Shown one piece after another: positions 1 to 8,638 of a DNA stretch of 64,000 bases (the stretch's first letter is position 1; each line of letters starts with the position of its first letter). The notes beneath the pieces are model-generated. The model ran no database searches, had not been told where the DNA came from, and was given only the letters and a program-made list of their open reading frames with translations. Position numbers and translations under genes: made by a program. The stretch is from Pedobacter cryoconitis (GTDB lineage: Bacteria > Bacteroidota > Bacteroidia > Sphingobacteriales > Sphingobacteriaceae), in NCBI RefSeq assembly GCF_003259615.1, contig NZ_QLLR01000007.1, positions 62,001 through 126,000 of the forward strand, in the 5' to 3' direction.

Positions 1-519
1 ACCCCGGTTAAAGTAGATACGGGATATGTAAACCTTGGCCGTATTGCCGGCAGAAAGGCAGCATTCAGATCTGCATTGATTCCTGGCTGGGGACAGTATG
101 GAAACGGGTTAACTGTTTACCGCGGGATAAAAATAGCTGCAATCTATACAGGTGGTACTTTACTGGTGATGTCTTTCATCCAGAATAATACTAAATATCA
201 TCAATACCTGACTGAACTTCAATACAGAGAGACACATAATGATCAGGCTCCCCAAGGTAGCCCGCTTGCCAGTATCGGTAAAGACGGATTATTAACAGCC
301 AAGGATATATTTCGAAGGAACAAAGAAGTTGTCATCTTTTCTATGGTAGGTTTATATGTGGTGAACATTGTGGAAGCCTATGTTGATGCAAGGCTTTCCT
401 ATTTTGATATAGGTGATAACCTGGCTATCAAAGTTTCTCCTACTGTAATTGGTACACAATCGATGATGTATGGCTACAATGCCTTCAATCCTGGTCTGAA
501 AGTCGCCTTTAGATTTTAA
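1..519 (+). CDS. DUF5683 domain protein, C-terminal part (cut by window start)
   Basis: The frame is open from base 1, so the gene starts outside the window; a TTG at 76 is an internal codon, not a start. The visible 172 residues begin with a basic stretch (about residues 14-25) and then the IPGWGQYGNG signature typical of the DUF5683 family. Two hydrophobic segments follow (about residues 42-57 and 115-130), which suggests a small envelope membrane protein. Its biochemical role is not known. It precedes dapB by 43 bases and lepB on the same strand. From general knowledge, a parB-DUF5683-dapB-lepB order is common in Bacteroidota, so the missing upstream neighbour may be parB; that is inference. 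Confidence 0.8.
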   Translation, partial: TPVKVDTGYVNLGRIAGRKAAFRSALIPGWGQYGNGLTVYRGIKIAAIYTGGTLLVMSFIQNNTKYHQYLTELQYRETHNDQAPQGSPLASIGKDGLLTAKDIFRRNKEVVIFSMVGLYVVNIVEAYVDARLSYFDIGDNLAIKVSPTVIGTQSMMYGYNAFNPGLKVAFRF

Positions 520-562
520 TTTCAATATGATTTACCAATTATCTTTTTTAAAATATAAATAA

Positions 563-1303
563 ATGAACATAGCTTTAATCGGTTACGGTAAAATGGGTCA
601 GATCATTGAACGTTTTGCTATAGAAAGAGGGCACGAAGTTGTCCTGAAAGTTGGCATAGATAATCTGGCCGATCTGACTGTTTTTAACTTAAGAAAAGCA
701 GATGTAGCCATAGATTTCAGTACACCTGATGCTGCTATTAATAATATATATACTTGCTTTGATGCAAATGTGCCTATCGTTGTTGGTACAACTGGCTGGT
801 ATGGTCAGTTACAGGAAATAAAAGATGAGTGCCTGCGCCGTAACAATACGTTGTTATATGGGTCTAATTTCAGTATAGGGGTTAATTTGTTTTTTCATAT
901 CAATGAAGTGCTTGCCAAAGTGATGAACAATTACCCGGTTTATGAAGTACAGGTAGAGGAAATTCACCACACTCAGAAACTGGATTCACCAAGTGGTACG
1001 GCAATGACGCTTGCAGAAGGTATTATCGAAAATATGGACCGTAAATCTGAATGGGTGAATGAACTGGATGGTAACCCGGCTATTGAAGTGTTAAAGCAGG
1101 AACAAGTATTGATTGCTTCACAGCGAATTGAAAATATACCAGGTACACATACAGTGATTTATAGTTCAGAGGTAGATGAAATAGAATTGAAACATACTGC
1201 GCATAGCCGTGCCGGATTTGCACTGGGGGCAGTAGTTGCAGCTGAATGGCTGCAAAATAAACAGGGATTCTATAATATATCTGATATATTTAATTTAAAA
1301 TAA
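563..1303 (+). CDS. dapB: 4-hydroxy-tetrahydrodipicolinate reductase
   Basis: Reduces 4-hydroxy-tetrahydrodipicolinate to tetrahydrodipicolinate with NAD(P)H in the cytosolic lysine/diaminopimelate pathway. The 246 residues match the usual family length. Visible motifs are the dinucleotide-binding GYGKMG (residues 7-12), DFSTP (51-55), GTTGW (75-79) and the catalytic loop with His135-His136, Lys139 and SGT 144-146 (HHTQKLDSPSGTA). The start is the ATG after an A/T-rich leader, 43 bases after the DUF5683 stop. lepB begins 8 bases after its stop, so the two are almost surely co-transcribed. No Shine-Dalgarno sequence is evident, as is usual in this phylum. Confidence 0.97.
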   Translation: MNIALIGYGKMGQIIERFAIERGHEVVLKVGIDNLADLTVFNLRKADVAIDFSTPDAAINNIYTCFDANVPIVVGTTGWYGQLQEIKDECLRRNNTLLYGSNFSIGVNLFFHINEVLAKVMNNYPVYEVQVEEIHHTQKLDSPSGTAMTLAEGIIENMDRKSEWVNELDGNPAIEVLKQEQVLIASQRIENIPGTHTVIYSSEVDEIELKHTAHSRAGFALGAVVAAEWLQNKQGFYNISDIFNLK

Positions 1304-1311
1304 CAAAACAT

Positions 1312-2505
1312 ATGAATTGGAAGTTCTGGCAAAAGAATAATACTGAGCCGAAAAAGAAAAAGACCAAAAGCAGAGAATGGTTTGATGCCGTTGTTTTCGC
1401 TGTAATTGCCGCCACTGTTATCCGCGTATTTTTTATTGAAGCTTATACTATTCCTACGGGTTCCATGGAGAAGTCGCTGTTAATCGGCGATTTTTTGTTT
1501 GTGAGTAAAGTTAATTACGGCGCGAGGATACCAATGACTCCGGTTGCTTTTCCTTTTGCACACCATACGATGCCTGTTACCGGTACAAAAGCTTATTATG
1601 ACGGTATACAATGGAAATACCGCCGATTACCTGGAATGCAGGATATTAAAAGAAATGATGTTGTAGTTTTTAACTTTCCTGATGGTGATACTGTAGCGTT
1701 AGAAGCCCAGGACAGAGACTATTATGATATGGTACGTGCAGTTGGTAAACAGGCTATTCAAAGTCAGTATACAATTGTCAGCAGACCAGTAGATAAAAGA
1801 GAGAATTATATCAAACGTTGTATCGGTATCAGCGGTGATATATTAAGTATGTCGAATGGATTGGTTACGGTCAACGGAAAAGCTGAGCCGATGAAAAATA
1901 CTGGACAAATTGATTATATGGTGAAATTTAAAACCAGTGATGTCAATTTCCAGGTGTTTGAAGAAATGGGTTTTGTCATTGACAGGGACATCAGTGCATT
2001 ATCTCAGGATACTTATAATTTTGTCGGTACACCAGTAATGATGGACAAAGTAAAGAAACTGGATTTCGTTGCTGCTGTTAATACACGTACTGCTGCACCT
2101 GGTGCGGTTGAAGCGAATGTGTTTCCTCAGGACCCAAACAGAAAATGGAATGCTGATAACTGGGGGCCAATTCAAGTTCCTAAGAAAGGATGGACTGTAA
2201 AACTGGATAGTGTATCTATGCCTTTATATCAGCGTGCTATTTCTACTTACGAAGGTAATAAAGTAGAGAAAGTTGCTGGTGGATGGTTAATTAATGGGGT
2301 GAAAAGTGATAGTTATACCTTTAAAATGGACTACTACTGGATGATGGGAGATAACAGGCATAATTCACTGGATTCAAGATATTGGGGATTTGTACCAGAA
2401 GATCATATTGTAGGCAAAGCTTTATTCATCTGGATGAGTTATGATACCAATGGTTCTTTCTTTAGTAAGATCAGATGGGGCCGTTTGTTTAACGGTATTC
2501 ATTAA
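1312..2505 (+). CDS. lepB: signal peptidase I, long Bacteroidota form
   Basis: Removes signal peptides from exported proteins on the outer face of the inner membrane (S26 serine/lysine dyad). A lysine-rich N-terminus (residues 12-21) precedes one membrane segment (about 25-43). Then come the catalytic serine in TIPTGSMEKS (Ser51), the general-base lysine in YIKRCIG (Lys168) and the C-terminal GDNRHNSLDSR block (346-356). At 397 residues it is longer than classical enzymes: about 115 residues separate Ser51 and Lys168, and about 175 separate Lys168 from GDNR, so beta-domain insertions are present. It follows dapB by 8 bases and ends at a strong hairpin. Confidence 0.95.
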   Translation: MNWKFWQKNNTEPKKKKTKSREWFDAVVFAVIAATVIRVFFIEAYTIPTGSMEKSLLIGDFLFVSKVNYGARIPMTPVAFPFAHHTMPVTGTKAYYDGIQWKYRRLPGMQDIKRNDVVVFNFPDGDTVALEAQDRDYYDMVRAVGKQAIQSQYTIVSRPVDKRENYIKRCIGISGDILSMSNGLVTVNGKAEPMKNTGQIDYMVKFKTSDVNFQVFEEMGFVIDRDISALSQDTYNFVGTPVMMDKVKKLDFVAAVNTRTAAPGAVEANVFPQDPNRKWNADNWGPIQVPKKGWTVKLDSVSMPLYQRAISTYEGNKVEKVAGGWLINGVKSDSYTFKMDYYWMMGDNRHNSLDSRYWGFVPEDHIVGKALFIWMSYDTNGSFFSKIRWGRLFNGIH

Positions 2506-2527
2506 GCCAGGATTTTATAATTCCCGC

Positions 2528-2580
2528 TATAAACAAAAAGGGTTGCTGTGTCGTAAACATAGCAACCCTTTTTGTTTATA
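2528..2580. terminator. bidirectional intrinsic terminator between lepB and the dehydrogenase gene
   Basis: A near-perfect inverted repeat has 23-base arms (2528-2550 and 2558-2580) around a 7-base loop. The core is AAAGGGTTGCT/AGCAACCCTTT, flanked by A-rich and T-rich runs, so both strands end in a U-tract. It separates convergent genes. The stop codon of the minus-strand dehydrogenase (2576-2578) lies inside the right arm. Confidence 0.85.
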
Positions 2581-3658
2581 GCCGGCTAATTTGTAGCTTA
2601 TCGGCGAGTTCGTTCAGATCATTTACAACTGGTTCTACCAAAGGAATTCCAGCTATTTTGCGTTCCTGTTCAAAGGCGTATTCAGGTTCTCCCGGAATAA
2701 TTACCCGCTTGGCAGGATCGATAGTCTGCGCACTTTGAAAACGCTCAATCCAGTTGTCCAGGTGATCCTTGAAATCTTGTGCCGGACGAAAACCATCTAT
2801 GCGCATTGCGCCAAAGAAATGGCCAAGACCTTCACCTACCGGATTTGCTGACGGTTCAAGGAAAGCTACAAAAGGGGGAACCCATGGGCCGTAATTAGCT
2901 CCTGAAAGCACTGCCGTCAAAATATCAACTGTTGCACTTAAACCGTAACCTTTATGACTGCCATGATCCTTATCACTTCCCAATGGCAATAAAGAACCAC
3001 CATTTTTTAGTGCATTAGGATCAGTAGTTCCATGACCATTTTTATCTTGTGCCCATCCTTCTGGAATAGGCAGGTTTGCGCGCTGTGCAATTTCCAGTTT
3101 TCCATTTGCAGCAGCTGCGGTAGCCATATCAACAACTACCGGAGGATATTTTCCTGCAGGAAAAGCATAACACATTGGATTAGTCCCTAATAATCTTTCA
3201 TTGGCATAGGTAGGTGCAACCAATGGACTTGCATTGGTCATGCTAATGCCAATCATATCTTTTTCTACAGCCAGCAAAGCATGATAACCTGCAATACCGA
3301 AATGATTGGAGTTTTTGACTGCAACCCATCCGCTGCCGTATATAGCCGCTTTTTCCATAGCGACCTTCATCGCAAAAGGAGCAACTACCAGGCCGAGGCC
3401 TGCATCACCATCTACTGTGGCTGTTGTTGGCGTTTCATGTACGACCCTGATATTTGGTGTAGCATTAATTCTTTCTTTCTCCCATAAGCGTATATAGCCG
3501 CTTAACCGGGCTACGCCATGAGAATCTATTCCTCTAAGGTCAGAACGTAACAACACGTCTGTGGCCAGGTCTGCATCTATAGCAGAGCAGCCCATTCTCA
3601 AAAAGACGCTTCTGGTAAAATTCCGTAAACGTGTTTCTGTAAAAGTATGAAAGGTCAT
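2576..3658 (-). CDS. malate/L-lactate dehydrogenase family oxidoreductase (Ldh2/YlbC type)
   Basis: A 360-residue NAD(P)-dependent 2-hydroxyacid dehydrogenase of the Ldh2/YlbC/ComC family, unrelated to Rossmann-type malate dehydrogenase. Family marks are RGIDSHG with catalytic His47 (residues 42-48), NSNHFG (116-121), GTNP (158-161) and HKGYGL (235-240). Family members reduce or oxidise malate, lactate, ureidoglycolate, sulfolactate or Delta1-piperideine-2-carboxylate, so the substrate cannot be told from sequence alone. It lies 9 bases downstream of bshC on the same strand and may be read with it. Its end overlaps the shared terminator. Confidence 0.9.
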   Translation of the reverse strand: MTFHTFTETRLRNFTRSVFLRMGCSAIDADLATDVLLRSDLRGIDSHGVARLSGYIRLWEKERINATPNIRVVHETPTTATVDGDAGLGLVVAPFAMKVAMEKAAIYGSGWVAVKNSNHFGIAGYHALLAVEKDMIGISMTNASPLVAPTYANERLLGTNPMCYAFPAGKYPPVVVDMATAAAANGKLEIAQRANLPIPEGWAQDKNGHGTTDPNALKNGGSLLPLGSDKDHGSHKGYGLSATVDILTAVLSGANYGPWVPPFVAFLEPSANPVGEGLGHFFGAMRIDGFRPAQDFKDHLDNWIERFQSAQTIDPAKRVIIPGEPEYAFEQERKIAGIPLVEPVVNDLNELADKLQISRL

Positions 3659-3667
3659 TTGAATGAG

Positions 3668-5254
3668 TTAAGCGTATAGAACCGTAAATTTATAATCGAG
3701 CGGTTTGAATGCAGCTAATAAACCGTCAATAAAATCTTCCCCGTAAAGTACGTACATCGGGGCAATATTCAGCACACGTTCCTGCAGTACACCTGATGGA
3801 AAGAGTTTATTCTTTAAGGTGTCAATCTGCTGCAAGGAGGTAGTATGCTTGCGCTTTTCAGCTCTTAAAAGTTTTTTCTCCAGGTTAGTAACCAGTTTTA
3901 AAGCTTTTGTTTTAGCAGCTTCCGCAGACATGGAAAGTGTTTTGTCGATTTTATAAGAGTTTAATTTGATCTGATCAAAAACAGCTCTTATTGCGCGTTG
4001 CTCATCATCCAGACAAAGAGAATCACCAACATGTGCTTTAATCCATTGGTTTTTCAATTGCTCATCACTATTAAATAAAGTGATCGGGCTAATATCCAGA
4101 ATTTGCATTTTGCGGGCACTTCTATCGTCTATAACTAAAGCTGAATTTCTTAGAATCAGGATAGGATAAGGGATTTTGTAGAAATCAAAATTAGCTTTTA
4201 GCTGTAACCAGTAGGTTACTTCGGCTCCGCCACCGATATAAGCAAGGTTTGGTAAAATAAGTTCCTGGTAAACCGGACGCATCACCACATTGGGACTAAA
4301 ACGCTCCGGGTGATGAGCTATTTCCTGCTTTAAGCTTTCTTTGGTAAAGCTGATTTCAGTATTCAGGACTTTATATTCCCCGTTTTCTTCTACAATACGT
4401 TCGCGGAGCTGATTGTCCATATAGAAGAAATTGATCTCCCGTGGATTTACCTGGGGTTTATAACCTTTTGCTTCCAGTGCCTCACTACTTGTATTAATTT
4501 GTGCGAAACTGTGCTGTTCTACAATGTCCTGGTATATAATTGATGAAAACTGTGCTTTCAAGGCAGCATCGTCAGCATCCACACAAACTAAACCTTTTTT
4601 ACCAAATAAGGTATCTACCAGTTCACGTGTTGCATCAGCAAGACTTTTATTGGAGGTATAGGCTTTTTCAACGATTTGTGAGAATTCAGTACCATTTTCG
4701 CTGATACCTAAATAACCTTTATAACCAATAAGTGCATCTGTAATATCTGAAGTTGTTAACCTGCCAGTAGCTCCTGCTGCATTTTTCTTCCAGGTCAGCA
4801 TTTTATCCTCTACCTTCACATGATTGATTTCTTCAAAATCATGATCCTCTGTAGCCATCCAGTAGACAGGTATAAAGTTATAGTCAGGAAAACGTTGCTT
4901 GAGATCTGCTGCAAGTTTAATCGCAGTAACAATCTTATAGATGAAATAAAGGGGGCCTGTAAAAATATTTAGCTGATGACCTGTCGTTATAGTAAACGTA
5001 CGCTCATCAGCTAATAAGTTGATATTTTCAAGAACTGAAGCAGAGGGCTGCAAATGCTGATACTGCTTATGCAGGCTGTTTACTAATAAGCTGCGGTCAC
5101 CAGAATACTTCCGGTCTCCGATTGCTTTTTTAAAACCCTCTAAAGTAGGGGAGTACTTATAAAAAGACTCCAGATTATCCTTTCCATCAATGTAATCCAA
5201 TACAATGGATGAAAAGGCGTGTGTTTGCTGATAAGAGATGTACTTGGCCTGCAT
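3668..5254 (-). CDS. bshC: bacillithiol biosynthesis cysteine-adding enzyme BshC
   Basis: Putative cysteine ligase that joins cysteine to GlcN-malate in the last step of bacillithiol synthesis. The 528-residue length and the TGHQLNIFTGPLYFIYK block (about residues 92-108), the Rossmann-like signature of this family, identify it. A lysine-rich coiled-coil stretch near residues 440-480 is also usual for BshC. Bacillithiol is the main low-molecular-weight thiol in many Bacteroidota. The gene lies 46 bases after rimO and 9 bases before the dehydrogenase, all on the minus strand. bshA and bshB are not in this window. Confidence 0.93.
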   Translation of the reverse strand: MQAKYISYQQTHAFSSIVLDYIDGKDNLESFYKYSPTLEGFKKAIGDRKYSGDRSLLVNSLHKQYQHLQPSASVLENINLLADERTFTITTGHQLNIFTGPLYFIYKIVTAIKLAADLKQRFPDYNFIPVYWMATEDHDFEEINHVKVEDKMLTWKKNAAGATGRLTTSDITDALIGYKGYLGISENGTEFSQIVEKAYTSNKSLADATRELVDTLFGKKGLVCVDADDAALKAQFSSIIYQDIVEQHSFAQINTSSEALEAKGYKPQVNPREINFFYMDNQLRERIVEENGEYKVLNTEISFTKESLKQEIAHHPERFSPNVVMRPVYQELILPNLAYIGGGAEVTYWLQLKANFDFYKIPYPILILRNSALVIDDRSARKMQILDISPITLFNSDEQLKNQWIKAHVGDSLCLDDEQRAIRAVFDQIKLNSYKIDKTLSMSAEAAKTKALKLVTNLEKKLLRAEKRKHTTSLQQIDTLKNKLFPSGVLQERVLNIAPMYVLYGEDFIDGLLAAFKPLDYKFTVLYA

Positions 5255-5300
5255 TGCTACGAAATTAAGTTAATAAACCATAATTCAGCAAAACGCAATA

Positions 5301-6635
5301 TTATTTTACAATCTGTCCATATAGATCAAAATCTTCAGCACGGTCAATTGCTACGTTTACGAAACTGCCATTTGCAGCATAACCCGTATTAGCATCAATT
5401 AAAACCTCATTATCAACCTCAGGAGAGTCAAATTCAGTACGTCCGATGAAGAAATCACCCTCTTTACGGTCTACCAGAACTTTGTAAGTCTGACCTACTT
5501 TATCCTGGTTGATTTCATAAGAAATTCCCTGTTGTAACTCCATGATTGCATCAACACGTTCCTGTTTTACTTCATCAGGTACATCATCCACCAAGTTATG
5601 TGCATGTGTTTTTTCCTCATGAGAATAAGTGAAACAACCCAATCTGTCGAAACGGGTATCTTCTACCCAGCGTAACATTTCTTCAAAGTCCTGTTCAGTC
5701 TCACCCGGGTAACCGCAAATCAGTGTGGTACGCATCGCAATTCCAGGAACTTTATCCCTGATCTGGTTAACGATGTCGATCGTCTTCTGTTTCGTAATCC
5801 CACGACGCATTGATTTCAGCATATTATCTGTGATGTGCTGTAATGGCATATCCAGATATTTACAGATGTTTTCTCTTTCGTTCATGGCATCCAGAATTTC
5901 CATCGGGAACCCTGAAGGGTAGGCATATTGTAACCTGATCCATTCGATACCATTAATATCAGAAAGCCTTCTTAACAATTCGTCCAGATTACGTTTACCG
6001 TAGATGTCCAAACCGTAATACGTTAAATCCTGAGCAATCAGGATCAGCTCTTTAGTTCCGTTGGCAGCTAATATTTTTGCTTCTTTAACCAAAGCTTCCA
6101 TTTCTGTCGATACATGTTTACCGCGCATCAAAGGAATCGCGCAAAAAGAGCAGGGGCGGTTACAGCCTTCTGCAATCTTAAAATAAGCAAAATGTGAAGG
6201 AGTAGTTAATAAACGTTCTCCAATCAATTCATGCTTATAATTTGCACCTAATGAATGTAATATGTTTTGTAAATCGTTCGTACCGAAAAAGGCATCAACG
6301 TTTTTAATTTCTGATTCCAGTTCAGGCTTATAACGTTCCGAAAGACATCCCGTTACAATTACTTTACTGATTTTACCTTCTTCTTTTAACTGACTGTATT
6401 GAAGAATAGTGTCAATAGACTCTTGTTTTGCATTGTCAATGAAACCGCAGGTATTGATAACAATAATATCATCTTTGTTGATTTCATTAGCCTCATGAAC
6501 CACATTTAAGCTATTCCCTCTTAATTGTCCCATCAAAACCTCAGAATCGTAAATATTCTTGGAACAACCCAATGTAATTACGTTGATTTTTGGTTTCTTA
6601 ACAGGGATAATTTTAGAAGTCGTTTTCGTATTCAT
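5301..6635 (-). CDS. rimO: ribosomal protein uS12 methylthiotransferase RimO
   Basis: Radical-SAM methylthiotransferase that adds a methylthio group to an aspartate of ribosomal protein S12. Order of parts: the UPF0004 N-terminal domain with its cluster cysteines Cys24, Cys63 and Cys97; the radical-SAM CxxxCxxC motif GCNRPCSFC (Cys158, Cys162, Cys165); and a C-terminal TRAM domain (about 375-440). The 444 residues fit RimO. The N-terminal 17-residue lysine-rich tail precedes the conserved INVITLGCSKN, so the start could be slightly further in. It lies 32 bases downstream of ftsY in the minus-strand translation and targeting cluster. Confidence 0.95.
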   Translation of the reverse strand: MNTKTTSKIIPVKKPKINVITLGCSKNIYDSEVLMGQLRGNSLNVVHEANEINKDDIIVINTCGFIDNAKQESIDTILQYSQLKEEGKISKVIVTGCLSERYKPELESEIKNVDAFFGTNDLQNILHSLGANYKHELIGERLLTTPSHFAYFKIAEGCNRPCSFCAIPLMRGKHVSTEMEALVKEAKILAANGTKELILIAQDLTYYGLDIYGKRNLDELLRRLSDINGIEWIRLQYAYPSGFPMEILDAMNERENICKYLDMPLQHITDNMLKSMRRGITKQKTIDIVNQIRDKVPGIAMRTTLICGYPGETEQDFEEMLRWVEDTRFDRLGCFTYSHEEKTHAHNLVDDVPDEVKQERVDAIMELQQGISYEINQDKVGQTYKVLVDRKEGDFFIGRTEFDSPEVDNEVLIDANTGYAANGSFVNVAIDRAEDFDLYGQIVK

Positions 6636-6667
6636 CTTGTGTATATATATTGCTTTTAAAAGAAGGC

Positions 6668-7630
6668 TTATTTAAAAAGGCCGTCAACAAAAGCTTTTTT
6701 ATCAAATAATTGAAGGTCATTCACACCTTCACCAACCCCGATGTATTTAACCGGGATTTTAAACTGATCGGAAATACCAATAACTACACCACCTTTGGCA
6801 GTGCCATCCAGTTTAGTAATTGCCAGTGCATTTACATCTGTAGCTTCTGTAAATTGTTTACACTGCTCAAATGCGTTCTGTCCGGTTGAGCCGTCGAGTA
6901 CCAGTAAAATCTCATGTGGTGCATTAGGGATCACCTTCTCCATCACTTTTTTGATTTTGCCCAGCTCGTTCATCAACCCGATTTTGTTATGCAATCTTCC
7001 GGCTGTATCAATGATCACTACATCTTCTCCGTTAGCAACAGCAGATTGTATGGTGTCAAATGCAACAGAAGCAGGATCAGAACCCATTGCCTGTGCCACT
7101 ACCCTTACATCAATGCGCTCGCCCCATAATTTAATCTGCTCAACAGCTGCAGCCCTGAAAGTATCTGCTGCACCCAATACCACTTTCAGCCCTTCAGCTT
7201 TAAGTTTATGGGCAAGCTTGCCAATGGTGGTTGTTTTACCTACACCATTTACACCAACTACCATGATTACATAAGGTTTATGTTCACCGTACTCGAAATT
7301 ACGGAAATCATTGCTGTTGTTTTCAGCCAGTAAAAGCTGGATTTCATCACGGAGGATCAGATTCAATTCTGAGGTGGACAAATATTTGTCTTTTGCCACT
7401 CTGTCCTGAATCCTTTCAATGATTTTCAATGTAGTGGTTACACCGACATCAGAAGTAACCAGTACTTCCTCCAGATTATCCAATACATCATCATCGACTG
7501 TTGACTTTCCGGCAACAGCTTTCGTGATTTTGTTAAGGAATCCGTTTTTAGTTTTCTCTAAACCTTTGTTTAATACTTCCTGAGCTTCAGGAGCAGTTTC
7601 CTTTTTCTTGAAAAAATCGAATAGTCCCAT
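6668..7630 (-). CDS. ftsY: signal recognition particle receptor FtsY
   Basis: SRP-receptor GTPase that docks ribosome-nascent-chain-SRP complexes to the Sec translocon at the inner membrane. The 320 residues hold a short N-terminal helix (residues 1-15), the NG-domain helical bundle, and the GTPase motifs GVNGVGKTT (126-134), DTAGRLHN and TKLDGTAKGG. The acidic A-domain of the Escherichia coli protein is absent, which is normal for Bacteroidota. A terminator-like hairpin sits between it and the upstream DUF4295 gene, so part of its expression may come from read-through or from its own promoter. Confidence 0.97.
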   Translation of the reverse strand: MGLFDFFKKKETAPEAQEVLNKGLEKTKNGFLNKITKAVAGKSTVDDDVLDNLEEVLVTSDVGVTTTLKIIERIQDRVAKDKYLSTSELNLILRDEIQLLLAENNSNDFRNFEYGEHKPYVIMVVGVNGVGKTTTIGKLAHKLKAEGLKVVLGAADTFRAAAVEQIKLWGERIDVRVVAQAMGSDPASVAFDTIQSAVANGEDVVIIDTAGRLHNKIGLMNELGKIKKVMEKVIPNAPHEILLVLDGSTGQNAFEQCKQFTEATDVNALAITKLDGTAKGGVVIGISDQFKIPVKYIGVGEGVNDLQLFDKKAFVDGLFK

Positions 7631-7647
7631 AGAAATGTAGATGAAAA

Positions 7648-7683
7648 CAAAAAAAGCCCTCCCATAAATATAGGGACGGCTTT
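7648..7683 (-). terminator. intrinsic terminator (attenuator-like) between the DUF4295 gene and ftsY
   Basis: On the minus strand an 11-base stem (right arm 7673-7683, left arm 7653-7663, one mismatch) is followed by a run of seven or eight U residues (7648-7655). It lies after the small DUF4295 gene and only about 20 bases before the ftsY start, so it would limit transcription from rpmB/rpmG into ftsY. Confidence 0.7.
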
Positions 7684-7703
7684 AATATCATTAAATATTA
7701 AAA

Positions 7704-7865
7704 TTACTTGCCTTGTCCAGCAATAGCATCTTTAACGTGATCGTTATGAACGATAACTTCTTTGAAAGAATAAGCACCAGATTTTGGTGATTTAGTCATC
7801 GTAATAACTTTTGAATATTCTTTACCTTTACCCGTTTTAAGGGTTGCAACTACCTTTTTTGCCAT
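7704..7865 (-). CDS. DUF4295 small basic protein (53 aa)
   Basis: A short reading frame of 53 residues starting MAKKVVATLKTGKGKEYSKV and ending AIAGQGK. Length, basic composition and position directly after rpmG match the Bacteroidota-specific DUF4295 family, which is nearly always linked to rpmB/rpmG. Its function is not established. The gene company (L28, L33) and charge suggest a ribosome-associated role, which is inference. The ATG at 7865 lies 23 bases after the rpmG stop. Confidence 0.85.
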   Translation of the reverse strand: MAKKVVATLKTGKGKEYSKVITMTKSPKSGAYSFKEVIVHNDHVKDAIAGQGK

Positions 7866-7888
7866 GATCTAAATAGATTGGAAATGTA

Positions 7889-8071
7889 TTACTTAATTTC
7901 TTTGTGTACAGTTACTTTCTTCAATACCGGATTGAATTTTTTCAATTCTAATCTCTCAGTAGTATTTTTACGGTTTTTTGTAGAGATATATCTAGACATA
8001 CCAGGCATGCCGCTAGTTTTATGCTCTGTACATTCTAGAATAACTTGTACTCTGTTACCTTTTTTTGCCAT
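7889..8071 (-). CDS. rpmG: 50S ribosomal protein L33 (bL33)
   Basis: A 60-residue basic protein starting [18 protein letters not shown], with the usual L33 pattern [19 protein letters not shown] and a lysine-rich end. It is a component of the large ribosomal subunit near the E site. Only one cysteine of the zinc-ribbon positions is seen, so this is a zinc-independent (C-minus) form. It follows rpmB by 38 bases and precedes the DUF4295 gene. Confidence 0.97.
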   Translation of the reverse strand: MAKKGNRVQVILECTEHKTSGMPGMSRYISTKNRKNTTERLELKKFNPVLKKVTVHKEIK

Positions 8072-8109
8072 TTTATTAATAATTTAGTTGATTCACATCA
8101 ACAATGTTT

Positions 8110-8343
8110 TTACAAAAATCCTTTTTTTACGAAACGGTTAATAGCTTCAGTAATACCAATTTTATTGATGGTTTTGATAGCTGAAGTAGAAACTTTCAGT
8201 GTTATCCAACGGTCTTCATCAGGAATATAAAATTTCTGAAGTTGTAAGTTGGGATAAAACTTACGTTTAGTTTTAACGTTTGAGTGAGAAACATTAAAAC
8301 CACTCATAGCCTTTTTTCCGGTTAAATCACAAACTCTAGACAT
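8110..8343 (-). CDS. rpmB: 50S ribosomal protein L28 (bL28)
   Basis: A 77-residue protein starting [20 protein letters not shown], with the conserved [14 protein letters not shown] segment and the [14 protein letters not shown] segment of L28. It is a large-subunit ribosomal protein and the first gene of the minus-strand cluster rpmB-rpmG-DUF4295. It is preceded by a candidate promoter at 8396-8426. Confidence 0.97.
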   Translation of the reverse strand: MSRVCDLTGKKAMSGFNVSHSNVKTKRKFYPNLQLQKFYIPDEDRWITLKVSTSAIKTINKIGITEAINRFVKKGFL

Positions 8344-8395
8344 GCCTTTAATATATATTGTTAAATTGTTCTTCGCTTAATTTTTTAAGAGTGTG

Positions 8396-8426
8396 CAAAT
8401 ATCACGAAAATATTTGTAACGATCAA
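8396..8426 (-). promoter_or_regulatory. candidate Bacteroidota-type promoter of rpmB
   Basis: On the minus strand, TTG (8424-8426), a 20-base spacer and GATATTTG (8396-8403) come close to the phylum consensus TTTG-N19-TAnnTTTG, with one mismatch in the -7 box. It lies about 53 bases upstream of the rpmB ATG, a sensible distance for a ribosomal protein leader. Confidence 0.4.
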
Positions 8427-8638
8427 GAGTCCATGTGATTATTTTTCAAATTTTATAGATTACCTCTTATTGCTCTTGCGGCAAAGATACATAAATACCC
8501 CACAAATACGAATGTTGGGCTATTCTTGGCGTTATTATGCTGTATTGTAGTAAACTGACTACATATATTTTGCTATAATAATCTTTTAACTACCTTTCAA
8601 ATAATTTATATTAGCTTAAAATTATCACCAAATATATT

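Noticed and set aside
6795..7274. 159-codon plus-strand frame opposite ftsY
   Set aside because: It is the mirror of a highly conserved GTPase gene and its product has no recognisable domain.
8500..8638. TAnnTTTG promoter for acs
   Set aside because: The best candidate, TATATTTTG, has one extra base between TA and TTTG and no -33 partner, so I did not list it.
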